A stretch of DNA of 64,000 nt, from positions 8,127,685 to 8,191,684 of the forward strand of contig OX419339.1 of assembly GCA_948470475.1 (NCBI GenBank), in the 5' to 3' direction. The notes beneath the pieces are model-generated. The model had not been told where the DNA came from. It saw only the letters and a list, made by a program, of their open reading frames with translations, and did no database searches. Shown here in pieces: positions 44,994-59,878 of the stretch. The position numbers and the translations under genes are program-made. Source of the DNA: Galaxea fascicularis. Its lineage: Eukaryota > Cnidaria > Anthozoa > Scleractinia > Euphylliidae. The first letter of the stretch is position 1. Each line of letters begins with the position of its first letter.

Positions 44994-45267
44994 CGTGTAG
45001 AATCACATCTTTGAATTTATCGAATACGCATGGAATTAAACTGAAAACTGTTGTTATAAACGCCGGGGATTATATAAAGACGATGTTTTTCTATTAAATT
45101 AGTAGTTTACCGTCGGGAAACATTTATTTAAAATATTGATCTCCGCGAGGAAAAACAATGTTTCAAATAGATTTTGTGAAGCGTGAATTTTCAATTTTAT
45201 CTCTGTGGATAAATTAGTGTAATTTGCATGCGAACTGGTTGTTTTAGGCAACAGGGGTTCTTAAAGT

Positions 45268-45273
45268 AATAAA
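45268..45273 (+). terminator. Poly(A) signal
   Basis: AATAAA lies about 275 bases after the stop of the 44-kb gene. Confidence 0.4.
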
Positions 45274-46196
45274 CCGATTGCTTGTTGTCAAAACGAATAG
45301 TCACGTACGACCAAAAGCGACCAATTTTCATTGGTTAGTTGTGAAACAGTAAAAAACCCCAGGTTGTATTCATTACTGTTTGGTAATTTATATCCGACCT
45401 TTCTATTTAATTTTTCGCTTTGGTCGGTGAAATAAGGCACGACGGTAAAAAAGAATGGAAAGGAAATAACAGACCGCAACAACAATTACAAAAAATTAAT
45501 TTAAGAAGACCGTTTTGCTAACTGACTGTGGTTTATAGACAATGTGAAGTCCAAAATTGTCAGTCGCGCGAAGCGTGTATTTCACGTTCTTAATAGGGTG
45601 CCGTCGAAACATAAAGAATTGATTAGATAATTCAAAATGTATCAGTAAAATCACCCAAGCTAGCTCTGTAATAAACTTGTTTTGTCAATTAGCAAACAGG
45701 ATGTTTGACAATGCTGTTGACGTTTAACCCGTTTCATCCTAAATCTGATCTCTCGGCTTTCACTTTCTATTTGGGGTCATTTAAACCGGTAGAAACATGT
45801 CAAATGCATCCCTTGAACAGCTGCTCAATAAAGGCAAGACTGCGAAACAGCTCGTCAGCGGATTACCAGGCGGCTAGGGTCACAACATTCAAAAGGACGT
45901 TTTCCTTTCGTGTTGAAATTTAAGGAGTAATAGAAGAAGAAGAAAATCTGCTTATTTACTCGCAGTCATGTCCACCATACCAAAGGGGGATAGGCTGAAG
46001 AAAAAACGATCATCATTCTACGGACTCGCTCAAATGCTGTTGTGTATTGAGGAGACATAAACAAGTGAACAACTAATACGGATTAACCCTGACTCATGTA
46101 TTATATTTATGTAACTGCATAAGTAACAATTTTATTTGATATTCATCATTGGCATTCATGGACCTTTGCCCTCCAAAGAGAACCCTAAATTTAAAT
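45274..46196. other. Intergenic, no gene recognised
   Basis: A short (GAA)n run is found near 45930. No supported gene. Confidence 0.4.
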
Positions 46197-46666
46197 TACT
46201 GTATTTTCTCGATTTAACACCGGACCCCGATTAAACGCCGGCCTCGTATAAACGCCGGGTGAAAACTGGTAGTAAACACCGCGGGCGTTTGATCGAGGCC
46301 CCGGCATTTGATCCAGAAAAGGCGCTGCACTTGCAGTCGAAGAAAGACGTTGTCGAAGTTGCCTATAATGGACTCAAAACGTTTTTTTATGCTTGCTATG
46401 TACTTGCTATGTAATTGTTTGTTCATGCGTTACTTAATATGTTCTGTTTGTTTTGGTAATAATAATTTTCGTCGACTTGGGGACAGTTTGTCGAGTCAGG
46501 ACGAAAAAACTGCCTCTGGATCTCGGAGAATGGGTAGTAACAAATCAATTAAAAAAGTACAGAAAATTGCACCTTGTTACTAAACGCCGGACCCCGATTA
46601 AATGCCGGGCTCATCAAGCCAAGTTTGAAACAAACGCCAGGGGCGTTAAATTGAGAAAATACAGTA
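46197..46666. mobile_element. TA-flanked MITE, ACTGTATTTTCTC ends
   Basis: The ends CTGTATTTTCTCGATTTAAC and, inverted, CTGTATTTTCTCAATTTAAC match except one base and are flanked by TA on both sides, as in Tc1/mariner-type insertions. Sub-terminal AACGCCGG(A/C)CCCGATTAAA blocks occur in both halves. An internal frame (46308-46583) has no recognised domain. Confidence 0.75.
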
Positions 46667-46737
46667 ATCTTACTTGCAAAACTGCACACACTCTTTTGAT
46701 GTTTTAATTTAGAAAATAGGAACCTGTTTCAGATTTA

Positions 46738-47300
46738 AGGTGGCTCGAAATAGTTTTTATTTTTCCGAGACAAGTTCTACAAATTATTTTCTTAAAGTGT
46801 TTGGTTTATCTCATCACTATGAAATTTGCCACAGAAATAAAAGAAACATCACAGATTCATTACATTAGATTTATTTGAGAAAGCCTGTTACCATGGTAAC
46901 CACATGACGAATTCAGTTGAGCCTCTAAAATCGAAATCTTAATTTTGTCTTATTTAAAAAACTTGTCGGTGAAATCTTCTCAAACTTCTATTTCACATGT
47001 TAGCCTTACTGAAAAACTGGAAAAAATTCAATCGAGCGAAAGCGGAAATATAAGCGACTACATTTACGAAACTTAAAAAATTCCGAGTTGGCAAGATTAG
47101 CATTTGAGCAGGCGCGACACAGGCGTGCTTTTCCTTTGGATAGACGGCGTGTGTTGCTTACGCGCGCTCTCGGCTAAAATTTTAAGCACCGATCGCCGGC
47201 CGCGATCGGCGAAAATTTTTCCCTGGTGATCAAAATCGCCTTGAGTGTCGCCGACTTAACGGGTTCTTGTAGAGGGGGGTACAACTGATAAATTTTAGTC
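46738..47300. repeat. Dispersed repeat starting AAGGTGGCTCGAAA
   Basis: It starts TAAGGTGGCTCGAAATAG and contains a perfect GTTACCATGGTAAC palindrome. A related unit (CTAAGGAGGCTCAAAA ... GTTACTATAGTAAC) lies at about 57230-57440. Similar order of landmarks suggests one repeat family; the right end is uncertain. Confidence 0.45.
46887..46900. promoter_or_regulatory. RFX X-box-like palindrome
   Basis: GTTACCATGGTAAC is a perfect inverted repeat matching the RFX X-box consensus (GTNRCC followed by RGYAAC). It lies within repeat DNA, so its role for a nearby gene is unproven. Confidence 0.4.
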
Positions 47301-48009
47301 TAACAGTTTTCTTTAAAATAGGTTCTTATACTCACTCGCGAGGTTTTACTGTAAAATTTGTCATCATCTCATTGTCATCATCTCATTGTTTTATGATTTT
47401 ATCCAGTGTCCTGCTTCATGTATCCTTATTGAGTCGCAGATTCCTATCTTAAACTGTTTTGCCTTCATGCTTTTATTCCTGGAACCAAACATCAAGTTTT
47501 GCGGGCCTTTCTGACGGAATGCGTCCTCGAATATGCGTGATGATTCAAACTTACTTGGACCACTGAGCAGATCTTTCGTATCGTACTTATCATGCTGTGT
47601 ATGATAGATTTAAGATGTCTTTAGAGCTACTGTAACAATGCTGTTTATCACATTCCTTAAATGACTTAAATTGTTTATCTGTTCAAGTTAAAGCTCTTTA
47701 GAATCAATGGGCGGTATTTTCGTGCTCTACATTACTTAAAGTCGGTAGCGGGCGTGATGTTTATTAAGATAATAATAGTCATAAGTTTGGAGTGTGTGGA
47801 TATATAGTCGGTTGTGATTCAATTTTATCTTGGATTTAAATTTTATTTTCCTTTCTTTCGCCGTCGTACTCATTATTTATACATTACCATACTTTGAAAG
47901 AAGGGAAAATTAAATTTGATTAAACCAGGGATAAAATTAAACCACAACCTATAGCGCGACCAGAATTGACTTTTAAATTGAATGCTTCCAACTAAAGCTT
48001 TCTATGATC
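47301..48009. other. Intergenic, no gene recognised
   Basis: AT-rich sequence between the repeat and the cellulase 3' UTR. A loose inverted repeat (AAATTTTATTTTCCTTTCTTTC near 47840 against GAAAGAAGGGAAAATTAAATTT near 47896) suggests a small hairpin. Confidence 0.35.
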
Positions 48010-48015
48010 TTTATT
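48010..48015 (-). terminator. Poly(A) signal of the cellulase gene
   Basis: TTTATT on the plus strand reads AATAAA on the minus strand, 165 bases after the TAG. Confidence 0.5.
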
Positions 48016-48179
48016 GAGTTTGGTTTTGGTATGCAGTTACTGTACTGAATATTAAGTGTTTAGAATGAAGTGGGAAAGAGTGACTATTAGTTTGTAAGTT
48101 TGTGCTATTGACAAGTTCTAAACTGGCGCCGGTGTTTTTCAGGATAGTCTCTGAAGTGTTTCCTCAGGTAGGCACAGGC

Positions 48180-52291
<4,112 letters not shown>

Positions 52292-52320
52292 TTATCTGTT
52301 TTGCAGTGGGGGCGAAAGGA

Positions 52321-52327
52321 ATTTATA
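52321..52327 (-). promoter_or_regulatory. Putative TATA box of the cellulase gene
   Basis: TATAAAT on the minus strand lies about 108 bases before the ATG. A start about 30 bases on would give a short leader of about 75 bases. Confidence 0.45.
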
Positions 52328-53652
52328 CCGACCACGAGGGATGGATATTATTTTATCATAGGTAGCTGTTCCGTCTTATAGGGCAATTCACTTTCTCAGC
52401 TTTGATAATCTTTTTCTTTCATTGCTACTGTCAACATTACCTAATTTGGCATGATTAATTTATTGACAGTCCCTAACATACCAATGATTATATTTTGTAG
52501 AATCATTACTCCAGTGAAATTCTTGATAGTGATGTTACTTAAGCTAATACTAGTTGAATCACACCTTGTAATGTATTATGGATAAACACTGATCTTAATT
52601 TCCTATGTATCACGTCTCTTGCAAAAGGTTCATCGTCGTTTGATGGCCCCATAGGCTGTTTCCGAGGTGGCGATTTTATCAATAAATCATGGTCACAATA
52701 TTGTTTTCTCGGTCTGCAAACTTCCGCGGTTTTGTAAATGACAGGAAAAGCTAATAATAGAAAAGGTTTTACCACACCAAACCAAATTCTTAAGTCACGA
52801 TTTTTAAAGTCACCTTTTCATAGCACTGATTCTTTAAAAACTGAAATAAGAAATGCTAATTCAGTTTCAAGCGTCTTTTCAGTATCTAACTTACCCAGGA
52901 AAAGAGATGGACGCAATATTTTAAAATACTTGTTCACAATAAAAACAAAACCTGCGGACATCTAGTACCAGAAAGACATAATTTTTGGTAGGGTAATCAG
53001 GAAACGTTTATACCCTGAATTCAAATTAGTTGCTTTGGTAGACTCGATATATTACTAACTTCGCAATTTGCTATTTGAGGCAGCATTTTTGCGAGGGTGT
53101 AACTAATCGTTCAATACAAATAGGATATTTATGCAGGAGGCTACGTACTGCATGGATAAACGTCGGATCTTAAAATATTATCGAAACTCAATATTTACTT
53201 TCTCTAGTCAATGCAACCAAGATAAAGTTGATATTCATGCTGATATGCATATCAGAATTTCCGAGACGAAATCAAAACAATAATCTCATATTATATAATT
53301 ATTTTGAACGCCAGATCTCTGTCATGCAATTTCGGTCCGCGATTTCAGTCAAGGAAAACCCAAAAATAATAAAGCAGTTTATATACTCAACACTGTGTTT
53401 CTGCAATGCTTGATACTAAATACGGTCTTCTTCTGTTACGGATGGCAAGGAGGGAAATCGATTGCATCGGATTTTGAAAGTGATGGCCAAAAATGTACTA
53501 TGGGTGACGTTTCCTGTAAAAATCGATTAATATTTTTTCCTATTTTTCGAGGAATGCTTTGACATGAGTAAAGGTCATCAGGTAGCATTTCTGTGTATTT
53601 TAATTTTACGCCGGAAAACAGGAAAATTCCTATGACAGCGTCCCTTTAATAT
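52328..53652. other. Intergenic, no gene recognised
   Basis: Short frames on both strands without domain or paired splice sites. Confidence 0.4.
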
Positions 53653-54505
53653 AAGGTCGGCACGCACGATCGGACAAGTCCCCGGGACTAGCCCTGCGAC
53701 TAGTGTGCCGACGCGGGAACTAATTGCACAGGAACATAGCCAAAAACTAGGGTAAAAAGGTATTTTTCTTTCACTCTCTGGCTTTCCCAAAGCGGAACCA
53801 AAATGATTAAATTAACAACTGTAGCACTGAAATAAATCAGCGCAGATAAACTGCAGATTGTTTCGCTAACTATTGAATTCGATGATTGAATTTTTCCGAT
53901 GCAGGCCATTATAAACCGCAGAAGATAACATTTTCTTACCGATCTGGATATAACCAAAACAGAAGCAAAAAAGAGGCGAATACAACAATCAAGATCTCCA
54001 AGCATCAACATCTTGAGTTCCTCTACGTAAGCCGCCGCCATCTTTAAACAGAGTATGGGAGCTTATTATGCCGAGCTATAATTGGTTTATTCTAATTTTG
54101 CCGCAGGGACTAGTCCTATCGTATGTGCCGACAAAGGGTTTTGAGGGACTATTCGCAAACCAGTTTGAATTCGTGGGACTTGTCGCAGGGACCAAATTTT
54201 GGTCCCTGCGACCAGATTTTTGGCTAGTTTACACGATGGGACCAGTCCCTGCGACTTGTCCCTTGAAGAGTTTACACGAAGGGACTGGTCGCAGGGAGTA
54301 GTCCCATCGTGTGGGCGTCGCAGGAACTAGTCCCACGAATTCAAACCAGTTTGAATTCCAGTTTGAATTCGTGGGAAATCTAGTCGCAGGGACCAAATTG
54401 TGGTCCCTGCGACTAGATTTTTAGTCCAAAATGGCTAGTTCACACGATGGTACTTGTCCCTCGACTTGTTGCAGGGACTACAGTCCCCTCGTGTGTGCCG
54501 ACCTT
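53653..54505. mobile_element. Non-autonomous element, AAGGTCGGCAC ends
   Basis: AAGGTCGGCACGCACGA opens the element and its inverted partner TCGTGTGTGCCGACCTT closes it. The right half is full of nested inverted blocks of GTCGCAGGGAC and TAGTCCC, including GGGACCAAATTTTGGTCCC near 54190 and a related palindrome near 54390. The left half holds a short exon-like frame. Target duplication is unclear. It could be a composite of two related MITEs. Confidence 0.65.
53940..54041 (-). other. Exon-like start inside the element
   Basis: ATGGCGGCGGC opens a 34-codon frame ending at a strong donor (ATCG|GTAAGA). It looks like a first coding exon carried by the element, either a leftover of a transposase gene or captured host sequence. 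No second exon is seen. Confidence 0.3.
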
Positions 54506-56339
54506 TAAGTCCCAGAATGCTGAGCGGCTGCAAGCGTGATGTATCACATGCATGCAATACTAACATAAGAGGTTTGGTTTAAACCTATATCAGGAATTCA
54601 GACTTCATAAGATTAAAAGCAGAAAACTATTGATAGCTTGAGAACTCAAGTTTCTTTCTTACATTTGTCAAGAAATAATCAGCGCACCTTTCATGGTGCG
54701 AATTAGATTGTACGAATTGAAAGGTATACTGTAATAGACTATCTAAAATCTGAATAACGTAGACTACTCAGTTTATAATCGTGCTCATGACTTCAAAAAG
54801 TAGGCTGCTTATGATACTGAAGTTCGAAAAGTTTCTTGCACGTATATGCCAATAAAAAATTAGCTTACCCGCATGTTCATTTTGCCTATACTTGTGATTT
54901 CAAGACATATATTCAGTTGCAAACACTGATTTGCGCAGGTCAGTGTCGTCGTTAAATTAATGCAACATCAATACTTACCGTTATCTTTAAAGAGTCGATG
55001 CTAGATCTAACTCTGCCTTTATGCAGTGGCTGTATAATTTTGCCGCTATCTATATATTTCAGAAAAAAATTGGCCAGTTTTCCTTCCCAAAGATACAGCT
55101 TAACAAACAAGCCAGCGCCTTCGTCAAATGATGTTTGGCAACGTCGAGCTCCAGTAAAACGCCCAATCAGTTTCTTGCGCGGTAAACCGGACTTTGTTCA
55201 GAGTTTCAATAAAGCATCGAGAACTAAAAAAATAACTATTGTTTAATGTTGATCGTCTGTTTTCCTGTGGAGGAAATTCAACGTGTGTCACATTCCCCTT
55301 TATTTAAACAGCCTTGAAAGTGAGTTCAATTCTTTTGTCCGACGCCGTGATGATTTCCGAAAACGTAAAGGGCAAACTGATTGCGTCAAAAGAAACAATG
55401 AGCTCTTTGTTTGTTCATATTTCTTGTTTATGTTTTCCCGATATGGAACAAATGCAACAGTTGCATTCAAGGTTTCTTGGCGAGAATTGAGATGAGTGAA
55501 ACCTGAAAACTTATTTCATGAATTGGTGCACTCTCTCGTGCACCTAATCCCCTGGGTAGCTCGTGAAATAAAACGTAAAACACAATAAACAGGCCCACAC
55601 AAGCTCATTTTTCTGGCGTCAAAATTCGAATGAAGAGTGTTCTTATGGAGAACTAAGGTTTCTGACGTATATATGTAGATCGTTTGCTTTAATCATTTCC
55701 GGCAAGTAAGAGAGAAGTGACTCTGGACTGGATTCATATGGATATATGAAAACATGATATGATATCATGGAAACATTTGTCTCCGGCGTCTGCGGCGGTC
55801 TGCGGGGTTGGGGTTGGAGAGAGAAAATGGGGTGGGAAAATGCTTGCCCTTCACCTAAGCTGTGAGTGTAGCTGTGGGTGGATCACATCCGGGATATATA
55901 ATTGTTTGTACATCGACATTTTCAGTTTTTAGGCACTCCGCCATGACAGAATTGCACAACCATGATCAAATTTCTTAGTTTCCATTATATAACTAAGCGG
56001 TATGGTTCTTAACATTGTCTCCTCTTAAAACCTAATTGTTTTGCTTACTTTAGACGCCCAAAATTAGACTAGTGATTCCTCGAATTCATTCGCTTTATGA
56101 CCGCACAAGGAAATCATTGCCTAACTACATTAAAGGTTTTGTGCCGGAGAAACATCTGAAGATTCAAGGGTTTACAGACAGCATGCAAGAAGGCTAATTC
56201 GAGTTGGGGGCGTGGAACGCCCCCAACAACCTTTTATTTATGATTATTTAAGCTAGAGTAGAACTATTTCACTACTGGCAATCACATGCACTTTTATCGG
56301 CCGCTGCTCGTAAGGGACGGCCATACATCGTTTCGATGC
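54506..56339. other. Intergenic, no gene recognised
   Basis: Only short frames; the stretch near 56180-56240 has a small inverted repeat (GGGGGCGTGGAACGCCCCC). Confidence 0.4.
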
Positions 56340-56725
56340 TCATTTGTCGGAACCACTTCCCGATTCTTCTCCAAGACGAGTAAACTCGGCTGATACTTCT
56401 GGCACATCTTCGCCATATTTTGCTTTACGAGCCAAGAAACGAAACCTCAGTTTCGTTCTAGTCTCCAAATCGTCGTTCCAGAACCTGTTTTTGAGAATGT
56501 AGACCTTCTTGTCATCAGAAACGGAATCCACTTTAGCGTTCCACGCCCTCAGCTTTTTTACGGGCTTCGAGAAGGTGACGGTGACTTGCCAGCCGTCTTC
56601 AACTTCGTCTTCAAGGTCGACCGTTATCCTTCCATAGAATCCTCGTTTCCAGCATCCTCGGTAACTGCTCGGTGCGAGTGAAGAAGTACCAGCGAGACAA
56701 CTAAGACGCCAAAGGCGTACTTCAT
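56340..56725 (-). pseudogene. Solo CBM2-like secreted protein with one frame break
   Basis: ATG at 56725 opens MKYAFGVLVVSLVLLHSHRAV, a good signal peptide, just after an acceptor-like tgtttacag that suggests a 5' UTR intron. That frame stops at 56624. The next frame carries a complete CBM2-like domain from about 56657: WKRGFYGRITV, DGWQVTVTF, LRAWNAK, DDKKVYILKNRFWND and EVSAEFTRLG, then GSGSDK and a stop. It matches the N-terminal domain of the neighbouring cellulase along its length. The pseudogene at 57.7 kb has about 20 extra bases at the break, so an indel here is likely. Either the gene is freshly broken, or the base count is wrong and it is a live secreted cellulose-binding protein. 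Confidence 0.7.
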
Positions 56726-57229
56726 TGTTTCTGTAAACAGAAAAAAACACCACAGACTCGATAACCTGTTCTTGAAGCAAAACTCAACGACCACAACGAA
56801 TGGAAAATGCCAAATCACAGGGTGTCCCACAATAGTTAGAAATGCCTTAAACTCTGAGCTAAAAATTTTCCAGCATTCCTTACTGTGCTGTTTTAGAAAA
56901 AGGTCGTTCCAAAAAATATGATGAGTACCTCACCGTTTGAGCTTGACCAGTGAACTCAAAATCACGCTGCATGAAAATGGCAGAAACAATGTTACAGACT
57001 TACGTTTTGTGCTGCTCTGCTCTGGTAAATTAAAACATTGGCATAGATTGCGGAAGAAAGGCCTGCTCAAATGCAGCTTTGTGATGGTCCAATCACCAAT
57101 TCAAGATCAACCAAAAATAGGTTAATGTTTACCCTTGCGGAAAATGTCCCCAGCTACATAAATAGCCCTGTCCATTTTAGACATCTTACAAGTGTCAGCT
57201 TTGTTAAACATGAAGGCATATTTTTTTTC

Positions 57230-57440
57230 TAGTCTAAGGAGGCTCAAAAGGGTTTCATTGTTTCTAAACGCCAATTCTTTGATTGATCGATTCTATCATA
57301 ATTTTTTGTTTGTTTCCTCAAAAATGATATCAAAAATCTCCAATTATTTCTCAACAAGTTGTGATCATTTTTTTGGCATGTAAGGTTACTATAGTAACAC
57401 TACAGCCTCCTCAAAACACCCTTAATTTTAGCTTTATGTC
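57230..57440. repeat. Dispersed repeat with GTTACTATAGTAAC palindrome
   Basis: It starts CTAAGGAGGCTCAAAAGGG, ends CCTCCTCAAAACACCCTTA and holds a perfect palindrome at 57385-57398. It is related to the repeat at 46738. Confidence 0.4.
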
Positions 57441-57745
57441 AGTAACTCAAAAACTAGTTCAGTGACCTCCGTTTTTAATTAGTATTGAATTGCAATCAGC
57501 GTATCAAGATTCATCGGCTTTCTGCAAAGGTTTTAAAGCATCAGGTTTCCTTTCTTTTACAAAAAAAACTGCAGGACTTACCATGATGACTGTTCACCCC
57601 AAACTGCTTTCAAATCAGGTAAATATGGCAACCCAGTATGGCGGAAGTCACCGCCTCTAATTCAAGTTAAAAGCACTGAAAAATAGTTGTTACTACCAAG
57701 TGTAGGAATGGTTTTCTATTAATTGAAGAATCAGAAGCCACTCCC

Positions 57746-58110
57746 TCATTCATCTCTAAGCTGTATGAATTCAGCTGAGACTTTCGATCTCCGCTCACCA
57801 AACTTTGCTTTGTGTCCCAAGAAACGAAACTTTAGCCGTCGACCAGCCGGTAATTGTGCATTCCAGAACTTCGTCTTCATAACGTAGACTTTTTTGTCGT
57901 CAGAAACAGATTTTATGTCCGCGTTCCACGCCTTCACGCGTGCCACAGGCTTCGAAACGTCTCAGTTACTTGCCAACCTTCTTCAACTTGCATTCATTTC
58001 GAGAGTGATCGATGTCCTGCCGTAGAACCTTTGGGGTCACTTGTTGAAGATTTTAACTTTGACATTTTCGGAAAGTGTTCGGTGCAAGTGAACGATTAGT
58101 ACATAGAGAT
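57746..58110 (-). pseudogene. Decayed copy of the solo CBM2-like gene
   Basis: The last 66 codons are open and read KAWNAD, SVSDDKKVYVMKTKFWNAQL, FRFLGHKAKFGE, KVSAEFIQL, matching the 56-kb domain. Upstream the same family is visible only by changing frame: GGTTCTACGGCAGG for GFYGR (one T short), then GR-T-S-I-T-L-E, then EEGWQVTETF. A degenerate TTCACTTGCACCGAACAC matches the signal-peptide part of the 56-kb gene. At least three frame changes and a stop make it a pseudogene. Confidence 0.75.
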
Positions 58111-59771
58111 GGCAAAATGTAATACAATATAAATTGGCGTGAATAGATTTTTAGCAACACGATAAGATACGTCAGTTCTCATACATGAATAGTACTAAGA
58201 TTCAAAGACAACGAAACCAAATGGTTGCTAAAAAGAAAGAACTCACAAGGACCTCTGCGTCTATTAAAAGTGGTGCTCATCAGAACAAAGTTAAAATTAT
58301 GGCGCCGTCTCCGGTGCTTCTGGAAGTGACAACCGATTTTTTATACCACTTTTCTCAGTTTCTCCCCAAAGCAGTTCTCCTACTGTTGAAATTCGAAGTG
58401 GGATAGATCATCGAATGTCATGTAAATATATGTTAGAACAACGGAAAAATAAAATAGATAAAAAGTGCGCAACCTCTCCTATAAACAGTTAACATGTGTT
58501 AAATTCACTTACGTTGATAATCAGAATCGGTTGCCATAAAGAAACAACTATATAACTGCTTTTGCTAACAATACACAATTTGATCAGAATATTAGAAAAT
58601 GTTTGGGACCGTTACGTCTCCGGGATCCTTTACTAATGTCTCATATATTTTGGAGCTCTAGACTTTCAGTGAAAAGGATCGGAGTAAAAAAAAATGGTCA
58701 AATTCAGCTTTCCCAGTTTTAAGTGGTTGAAAGCAAGCTATTGTAACAAACGACTCGGTGTGGCGACGGTAGCTATCAACATTATTTCAAATTTTTGGGT
58801 TCTTTTCAGTTAATTTCAGCCTAAGCACAGCTGAGCAAATTTTACTCTACCTTTTTTCGTGCAAGACACGTATAGGTACATCTTTTGTGTTTCCTGATTT
58901 ACTACGATTTCTTCGGAAATAACAAGGGAGATGAAATGGAAGAATTGTGATTTTTTCAATTTGTACCAGTCATAGGCCGAAAGCAACAGCACTAATTTTA
59001 CAAGTGGAAACAACCTCGATGGGAGCTTGACCCCTGCTCGAACCTCGGAAGCCTAACTTAACAGGCCAATGCATTTGATAAGTTTGATATTCCTTTGTTT
59101 GCGAGAAAATTTGACCAAAGTGCTTGGTGGATAACTTTTATACTTAGAGTTTGTTTATCCTTTTATGCATGATTAATAAATGCGCTCTGCTGCTGTACAA
59201 CGATGGTAGGGTCAAAGTCAGCACGCCGGAACCAAGGAGTGAAATGTCTTTTCGTTTTTCTTGCACTTATGTCTGCATTGCTCTTTAAAATGGAACAAAA
59301 ATTGAAACAACGTTTAGTCAATATTCTCCTCCCTGGGATTTGTCATCTTGTCACGGTGGTGGAGCTTGAGCGTTTCAATGCCCCTAAGAGCTAAGCCGGC
59401 TGGGTCGCCAGTCCCTGGAAGATTCAACCATGCAGGATTGGTCGCGGGGAAGTGACCCGACAAAGGACTGCCCCTAGCCCCCCAGGTTGGGGCTAAAAAA
59501 GGGGGGATTACCGAAGCCTCTAAAAAGAGGGGGCCTTATCGCTGAGAAGAAGAAGAAGCAGAATGTTGAATCGCTTGGGCCGATGACTTATTGATAAAAA
59601 ATTTCTCCAACTTGAGCCTTGATAAATCTTATAGCAATGTCTCACTCTTTGTTATAAAAAAATATGAAAATAAACATTCAATTTAGCATCCGAAATATAA
59701 ATACTTATAACAAATGATCTTGTCACGCAAAACCATCCTCAACCCACGCTGGAGAAACACACGACATTACC
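58111..59771. other. Intergenic with a GC-rich repeat-like block
   Basis: Around 59340-59560 lies a block that differs in composition from its surroundings. It contains TGTCACGGTGGTGGAGCTTGAGCG, GACTGCCCCTAGCCCCCCAGG and AAAGGGGGGATTACCGAAGCC and ends in (GAA)n. It resembles the end of an interspersed repeat or LINE leader, but I cannot class it. The rest shows nothing. Confidence 0.35.
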
Positions 59772-59878
59772 TAATCTCCTTCGCAGCCGTTTTTAGGCTC
59801 GTCACGCAACGCTCCTCCCCACATTTGTGGGGAGGAGCGTTGCGTGACGAGACTAAAAACGGCTGCGAGGGAGACTAG
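59772..59878. mobile_element. hAT-type palindromic MITE with 8-bp duplication
   Basis: The 107-base element is almost one palindrome: CTCCTTCGCAGCCGTTTTTA, GTCACGCAACGCTCCTCCCC, a short loop ACATTTGT, then the inverted copy. It is flanked by the direct repeat ACATTACC at 59764-59771 and 59879-59886. An 8-bp target duplication is the mark of the hAT superfamily. The exact duplication suggests a fairly recent insertion. Confidence 0.85.

Noticed and set aside
53700..54041. 113-codon minus-strand frame as a complete protein
   Set aside because: Only the first 34 codons before a strong donor look like an exon; the rest runs into the element's repeat end.
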